DNA from: Clytia hemisphaerica | Lineage: Eukaryota > Cnidaria > Hydrozoa > Leptothecata > Clytiidae | Direction of reading: 5' to 3' | Length of the DNA stretch: 64,000 nucleotides | Assembly: GCA_902728285.1 (NCBI GenBank) | Contig: CACVBU010000973.1 | Coordinates: 62,001 to 126,000 of the forward strand | Shown here: positions 58,594 through 64,000 of the stretch, one piece after another | Layout of the letters: each line of letters starts with the position of its first letter | Numbering within the stretch: the first letter of the stretch is position 1 | Notes under the pieces: model-generated | The model's database searches: none | What the model was told of the DNA's origin: nothing | The model's input: only the letters and a program-made list of their open reading frames with translations | Made by a program: the position numbers and the translations under genes

Positions 58594-59235
58594 ATGGAGG
58601 TATAAAGAAACAGGGGAAGTATGCTATGGTAACCAAGCTCGCCCTACGATTAAAAAAATTACGAGGTATGCATGCTCATAATCTCATATATCAAGCATTT
58701 TTAATGAGCTCTTTTGTTGATAGGTGAAATCTTATTGGCTAACTTAAATGTTGGAAATAAGATGAGACGAGATTCATTGTTTTTGACATCGGTGTAAGAA
58801 AATATTTGGACTAAAAAAGGGCCTGTAAACTTTGCAATCATTCATCAAATGACAAGATTTTTCGATCAACATTTTCTTCAAGGTGAACCCTATTGCTTAA
58901 TACTTTCCTCCAAAATTCTCCAGCGACTTTTATTCTACAAATTGGGTCTGAAATTGTGTGTGCTTATAAAGAACTTTTTATTTTCTGGCTAGATAAAATA
59001 TCTTTTCAAAACAAAATTTAATGGATGCCAAAATTATTTTATTCTCGTATATTAGAAGGCTAGAAATCTTGATGCTGATAGTAAGAATGTTCAGAACAGA
59101 CTTGAGTTCTACTAAAAAGTCGTATTTCGTCGGGCAAGCATAGAATTTCTTTTGATTTATTACATAAAAGAATTCAAAAGACTTTAACGACCAATTACCG
59201 ACAAATTCATCTCCTGTCTTTCTTTATACCTCTAT
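58594..59235. mobile_element. 642-bp transposon with 9-bp target duplication
   Basis: Inverted ends ATGGAGGTATAAAGAAACAG (left) and TGTCTTTCTTTATACCTCTAT (right). Flanked by GATAACATC at 58585-58593 and 59236-59244. No coding capacity. The 9-bp duplication suggests a Mutator-like element. It sits about 310 bp upstream of the second RecQ-like ATG. Confidence 0.8.
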
Positions 59236-59274
59236 GATAACATCGTCTACGAAATCTCATGTCTCCTCAGATCA

Positions 59275-59900
59275 ATCCGTTTTCGCACTAAATCCTCATA
59301 TGGCAGCAAAAGAACTCCTATGATTGGTTTGTTTCCCCGTTTTCCCGCGCGTTCATTTATTTGAACCAGTTGCTATTGCCTACCTACAAAAAACTTTCTC
59401 TTCTTGCCAGCACATCGGATTGCTGTGGATTGGATTGGAATGACATTGATTTGAATCATCTGGCCAGATGATTTGGTTATTTAATACTGTTGGTCTTCAT
59501 CATTAATTTACTTTTGCTGGTTCCTCGGGTAACTTAATGCATGTCCCAAAATTGCATTAAATGTTCGCCCTCAACTCCAGGCCTTAAATCATAACAAATT
59601 ATACATTTTTGGAAGCGTATTTGGATATAGAATGTTGGATTTGGTGTTACTTAATATTTTTCACAGCATAATTAGAGTTTTTTTAAGAAAACCTAATTAT
59701 GACCTCGTGTACACCAAAACCTTTATTGCAAACTTTAAAATTATCTTCCGCTATGCGATTAAAATGTGGGAAACTTTTGTCGTGAACTATGAACTTTTCC
59801 TTTGCATGCGTTTAAAATGTGGAATACTTTTGTCGTGAATTATTGACTTTCCTTTGCATGCGTTTAAAATGTGGAATACTTTTGTCATGAGTGAAGCTTC
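59275..59900 (-). repeat. Composite dispersed repeat, copy C (rearranged fragment)
   Basis: Reverse-orientation match to 12640-14650 and 31247-33761: CACTAAATCCTCATATGGCA, CCCGCGCGTTCATTTATTTG and TGTGGATTGGATTGGAATG, then unrelated sequence (59460-59730), then about 2.5 reverse-oriented units of the 53-bp satellite (TTGCATGCGTTTAAAATGTG) to about 59895. Confidence 0.8.
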
Positions 59901-60014
59901 CGTTGCAAATGTGTCGCGAGTATTTGCAATGCCCTGCGGGTCAACGTTTATGTCAGAAAAAGAACTTAGTGCGAATTATTTCACAAAATGCCCATTGACT
60001 AAAATCGGATGAAC

Positions 60015-60560
60015 GTATTAAAGAGATAACAAAAGCTTTGAAGGATAGAGACATTTTTCGCCACTTGTTTGCAAGAAACGTGGAGAGTCGGAGAAGAAGT
60101 GTTCGATGTTAACAACTTTAAATTTATACTGTATGGTTTGAACCAACCTGATCAATCTCGTAGAGGATCTCAAGGTGTTGGCTTTATACTGAATCAAAAA
60201 GCTATAGAAGCATTGAAAGACGGTGACTGTGAACTCTACAAAATCAGTGCCCGTATAATTGCTTTGAGACTGTTGCTCGAGGACCATCGCAAGAAAAGCG
60301 TTGGCCCTTTCCTCATTTTGGCATATGCACCCATTGGAGTAGCCGATGAGGCTCAATGGAGCACGTTTTTTAACGATCTTGAACACTGTGTATCAAAGAA
60401 ACACCCAAATGATTTGCTTTTAATCGGCTCAGACACCAATTCGAGTATGGGCAGTGTTACCAGAGCTGATGACACCGGAAGTCCCTAATTAGGACATTTC
60501 GGCATACCATACGTCAATGACTCTGGCCGTAGATTTTCATTGTATCTTCACTGAAAGTTT
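60015..60560 (+). pseudogene. LINE endonuclease (EEP) fragment
   Basis: Frames around 60015-60490 give SDERIKEITKALKDRDIF, then (after a one-base shift) LQETWRVGEEVF, RRGSQGVGFILN, ILAYAPIGVADEAQWSTFF and NDLLLIGSDTNSSMG. This matches the apurinic-like endonuclease of non-LTR retrotransposons (QET catalytic box, GVGF, AYAP, DxN). A stop interrupts at SP before LGHFGIPYVNDSGRRF. No reverse transcriptase follows, so it is an isolated 5' fragment of a LINE, unlike the usual 5'-truncated copies. Confidence 0.78.
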
Positions 60561-60937
60561 TCGCGGTTCATTTTAGTACCTTTAAAGGTTTATTTTAGCG
60601 ATACCGCAAAACGACCCTTTAAAGGGTACAAATTTAAAAAAAAACCTGACTATTTACTATTCAGTAAGATTATTCAATCTAAAAGCAGATTTTTTCTGTA
60701 TAAAACTATTTCATAGGGCAATTAAATGCAACAAATTACAAAAATTACAACTAGGAGCATTTAAACAAAAACCTCAAGGAGTGCAGTTTTAGCGTTTCTA
60801 ATTTTCATTTGGCACAAAAACATTGACAAGAAAATATAGTGCTTTCAATATTCAAAAATGTCTGCTCAAAAATGTCTGCGCGGACAAAACTGATCACTGC
60901 TAATGTCACAAAGATAAAAAGATACATTGGTTGAACT
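60561..60937. other. 3' flank, no gene
   Basis: A+T-rich sequence between the LINE fragment and the stop codon of the next minus-strand gene; nothing recognised. Confidence 0.45.
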
Positions 60938-63817
60938 TTAACCAGCATATTTTTTTATTTTTGTGATTGCTGTAATTAGTTTGCCTGATGGCTTGCTACC
61001 ATCTCCGATTTTTACCAAGAAACGCTGGATAAATTCCAAGAAACTTTGCAACTCCTTTGGGTATACTAAGTTGAACACGTAGTAGCAACTGTACATTAAT
61101 GTCAGTGCCGTCAAAGGATCTCTCGACTTTCCAATAGTGATGCCATCGAGGTGGATGAAAAATTCTTGTTCGTCGAAAATGTCAGGGTTAGCATGACTGA
61201 TTCGAGGAGTTAGGGTGTTATCAATTCCGTAGTAGTGTTTTGGATCTTCTCGAAACAATGCCGGTAAGGTCATTACTTCAACAACAGCATATCGATCTGT
61301 TGAAAAACAAAGTTATATTTTTTAAGCTTTTGTTCATATTAATTATATTCTTACTTTCAATTATGTTCCAAGGATCCTGTACGCCCCCCTCCGGATATTA
61401 ACTTTTCGATTTTCTGCCAACTGCCGGATTGTAGGCAGTCCCCCCTGTTTCTTAATACAAATGTCTAAATTTGATTGACCATTCTTAAACCCTACTATAC
61501 TATCCAAAGGGCGTTTGATGTTTGCGACGACGGATACTGTCAAGTGAAATGTCTTAACCTTAAATGACAAGAACTGGTGTGCAACTTACAGTCTTTTTCT
61601 TTTTTTGTTGAAGCATTGCTGATTGCCACCGCCATGTCAGATTTTGAGAAGTGGACGATTGCACATGCGTAATCGTAAATCTGAAATGAAAATAAGTAAA
61701 CGCATTAGTAAAATGTGTACCCAACCTAATACTTCAGCACGATTTCGCAGACAATGGAATTTAACTGTTATTCACTAAGTTTGAGTGGACCCTGTCAAAT
61801 TTTCCCATTTTCACCGAAGTGGCAAAAATGACTAAAAGTAGACAAAAATTGAATAATTTTCTGATTTCAACCCTTAAAAATGTCCAAAATTAGCTAAATG
61901 CAACCCTCTCAGATACACATCTTGAAAGTTAGTTAATTTGGGACCCTGTCAGATATTTTCAGAGCCTAAACAAAGGACCCTGACCAGTGGCACGTCCCCG
62001 TACCCAATTTTGCCTAGTTGCCCCCCCCCTTCGATTCAACAATTAGCCGAATTATGCTTACCTGTTCACCATTCGCAAGGATTGGGTAAATGTCGATCAG
62101 ATTTTTTACAGTTATATCATTCTTGATAAGTTTCGCACGTCGATCGTGTAATGTTAGATCTAAACGAGTCTCAATTAGTTCTGCGTTTCTTTTTGCTTGC
62201 GGCAGTAAACTTTGCGATTTCAACGATTCGATGTGTTTTTGAAGCGAATGCTGATCTTCTCCAGCAGGGATGTTGGGAAGATAATTAATCAATCCCCAAA
62301 GAATTTCTTTAGCATTTCAACTGACTGGTCTTCGCTTGCTTTTCGTTTGCCAAATTTTTGGCGCTTTTCGATGACTTCCGGATTATCATCCATTCTGCTT
62401 CGCTTGCGCTTGACGTAAGCTTTCAATCGATTTGTCCAAAATTTCGTGGCATGATCCCGCTCCCCAACAACCAACTTCGGCCAGCGAATAAATACAGCTT
62501 TGATCATGTCTGAATACTTTTCGTGATCTGGATACCTAAAAATAGCAACATATACGCATAAAAAATATTGTTACTATCAACCCTACGGGGCCTAAGGCGT
62601 CCACTATGCACCCGACACAGAGACAAGCCGTTACTAGCAACCCTGACCTAAGCAATTCCAAACAACAAAGATGAGATACTCCCAACCGTCGATGATACTC
62701 TCGTCCATGTACGGAAAAAACATTTGCCATGCCGAGCAGTATAGTTATATTTTAGTGGTTAATTCTTAAGAAAATAAAACATTCAAAAATTCAGCTTGCT
62801 TAGCACGTGCTTAAATTTTCTGCAAGTTTCTGCGTGAGTCGATTTTCTGTCAGGAGATTTTTTTATAATATAAGCAAGTCATTCAATGTTTTTCAAAAGA
62901 TAGAAAATGGTTTCTGTTCACTCTATTCTTAAAATTTATGTAAAGTCACATCTGATATTTGATACATTCGTCCCATAGGCCGGCAAACAAACTGGTTCTT
63001 TGTCCAACCGTAATGTCTTTGCTTGCGTTGAGTTTTTTGATTACTCCGGAGCGAAACATTTGATCAGTCACAATGAATGGGTGGGGCCATGATTTCCTAG
63101 AGAGAAACGATATAGGATTAGAAGATCAAACAAAATGATTTGTTTGGATAGGTATCAATAAGTTTTGAGAAAGTTTTCTTCATTAAGTTTTCTATTTTTA
63201 GAAAAAAAGATTTCTTTCTGTACATGCGAATATAAACGATATACGTTTTTAAGAAGTGTTTTAAAAATTGCGAAAATTGAGGTTAAAATAGTCTTCAAAT
63301 ACTTTTTCTTACTTTTCCAGAAAAAATTTATCTAACCTATGTTGCGTGTAGTATGAAAATTTTGGGAAGTAGAATACCATTTTTAAAACAACTGTTAAAG
63401 AGATACTAACTTTTTTGGTTTTGTGATAGTATCAACAACTAATGCATTTTCATCCTGTATTGTCTTCTCAAGATCTTCTTCTTCTTCCTCTTCCTCTTCC
63501 TCTTCACTTTCTTCTTCTTCGTTACTTTCTTTTTGTTCTGTACCATTCGGGTAGTTATCAAGTAAATTACCACACACGATATAGATATAATCATCAATTC
63601 TGTCATAAAGCATCTCAACATCATCTAAATCGACGAAATCATGCTTTAGGTCTTTAATTTGGAGTTGGGCGGTTGCTGGTTGGAATAATGGAGCACGAAT
63701 AAACTTTTGAATAATCTTTGCACGTAGCGCATGAAATATATCACTATCTTCCCAATAGACACATTTTGTCATTTTTTCTTTATAAATACAGTATAATTTA
63801 GTGCGATTCGAAGCCAT
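60938..63817 (-). CDS. SAMD3-like uncharacterised protein, five exons, one missing base
   Basis: Minus-strand exons 63817-63411, 63096-62950, 62535-62062, 61680-61590, 61296-60938, all GT-AG and phase-compatible; they sum to 1478 nt, one short of 493 codons. The missing base is most simply in the A-run near 62310, between SEDQSVE and KEILWGLINYL. Product about 492 residues: N-terminal ubiquitin/PB1-like region (MASNRTKLYCIYKEKMTKC), an acidic Glu-rich stretch (about 95-120), WPHPFIVTDQMFRSGVIKKL and GQRTSLFAGLWDECIKYQ, a basic segment (KAYVKRKRSRM), IPAGEDQHSLQKHIESL, then a C-terminal domain with LPALFREDPKHYYGID, FIHLDGITIGKS and VYPKELQSFLEFIQRF. The order resembles fish SAMD3-like proteins of unknown role. 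The lesion could be a sequencing error. The gene looks conserved otherwise. Confidence 0.75.
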
Positions 63818-64000
63818 CTAAAAGTTTTGAACGATAATACAATTAAATTTGAGAGATAATTCCACTGGTAGCCAACTTAAAACCCAGACAAAAGATCAAT
63901 TATTGAGTAAAGACTTAGTATTTTGATTGCCTTATAAAAGGACACCTAATAACTATTTGTATTCGCTAGTTATTGAAAATGTAAGTGAAAATCCTCGAAC
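63818..64000. promoter_or_regulatory. Upstream region of the SAMD3-like gene
   Basis: 183 bp 5' of the ATG on the minus strand. No TATA box in good position and no CpG-rich stretch; no specific site is supported. Confidence 0.2.

Noticed and set aside
63395-63624. Lys/Arg-rich alternative minus frame
   Set aside because: Out-of-frame shadow of the Glu-rich stretch in the first exon of the SAMD3-like gene.

Overview
The window is nuclear DNA from an animal. Genes are split by GT-AG introns, base composition is A+T-rich (about one third G+C by eye), and transposable elements and tandem repeats make up much of the sequence. The mix of multi-copy families (RecQ-like helicases, a DUF6589-like protein, THAP transposases, pogo-like and Ngaro-like elements, an OTU-retroelement relic) suggests an invertebrate, most likely a cnidarian such as an anthozoan. 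That assignment comes from remembered family distributions, not a search; a sponge or hemichordate is possible.

Layout. 1-845 (-): damaged THAP-type transposase cut by the window edge. 2.7-8.0 kb: PHD finger (-), RecQ-like helicase (+) and DUF6589-like gene (-) packed together, the last two damaged. 8.07-8.92 kb: TTAA-flanked non-autonomous transposon. 10.25-11.57 kb: GGTTACA/CAGTTACA minisatellite. 11.6-15.1 kb: nested repeats, including a mobile block carrying a 53-bp satellite (second copy 31.2-33.8 kb, fragment 59.3-59.9 kb). 16.7-17.9 kb: 139-bp tandem repeat interrupted by a fold-back MITE. 21.79-28.05 kb (+): the best gene in the window, 14 coding exons whose lengths join into one 1285-residue frame. 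Its residue spacing resembles a RAG1/Transib-type DDE transposase core, and its C-terminal part contains duplicated phase-2 cassette exons. 29.1-30.8 kb: 0.87-kb tandem duplication. 33.8-37.4 kb: segmental duplication with a conserved membrane-protein exon. 37.5-38.2 kb: integrase/OTU relic. 38.94-43.83 kb: Ngaro-like tyrosine-recombinase retrotransposon with split direct repeats. 44.29-46.45 kb: inverted-repeat element with another transposon (9-bp target duplication) inside it. 48.52-48.78 kb: MITE with 8-bp duplication. 49.16-52.72 kb: pogo-like element with TA duplication and a dead transposase. 56.27-57.14 kb: element with 10-bp duplication. 57.97-58.28 kb (-): first exon of a second RecQ-like gene. 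58.59-59.24 kb: element with 9-bp duplication. 60.0-60.6 kb: LINE endonuclease fragment. 60.94-63.82 kb (-): five-exon gene resembling SAMD3-like uncharacterised proteins, intact except for one missing base.

The genes do not form a pathway; most are mobile-element proteins or families that spread like them. The most interesting candidate is the 21.8-28.1 kb gene. Next are the PHD/RecQ/DUF6589 cluster and a set of non-autonomous transposons whose ends and target duplications can be read directly.
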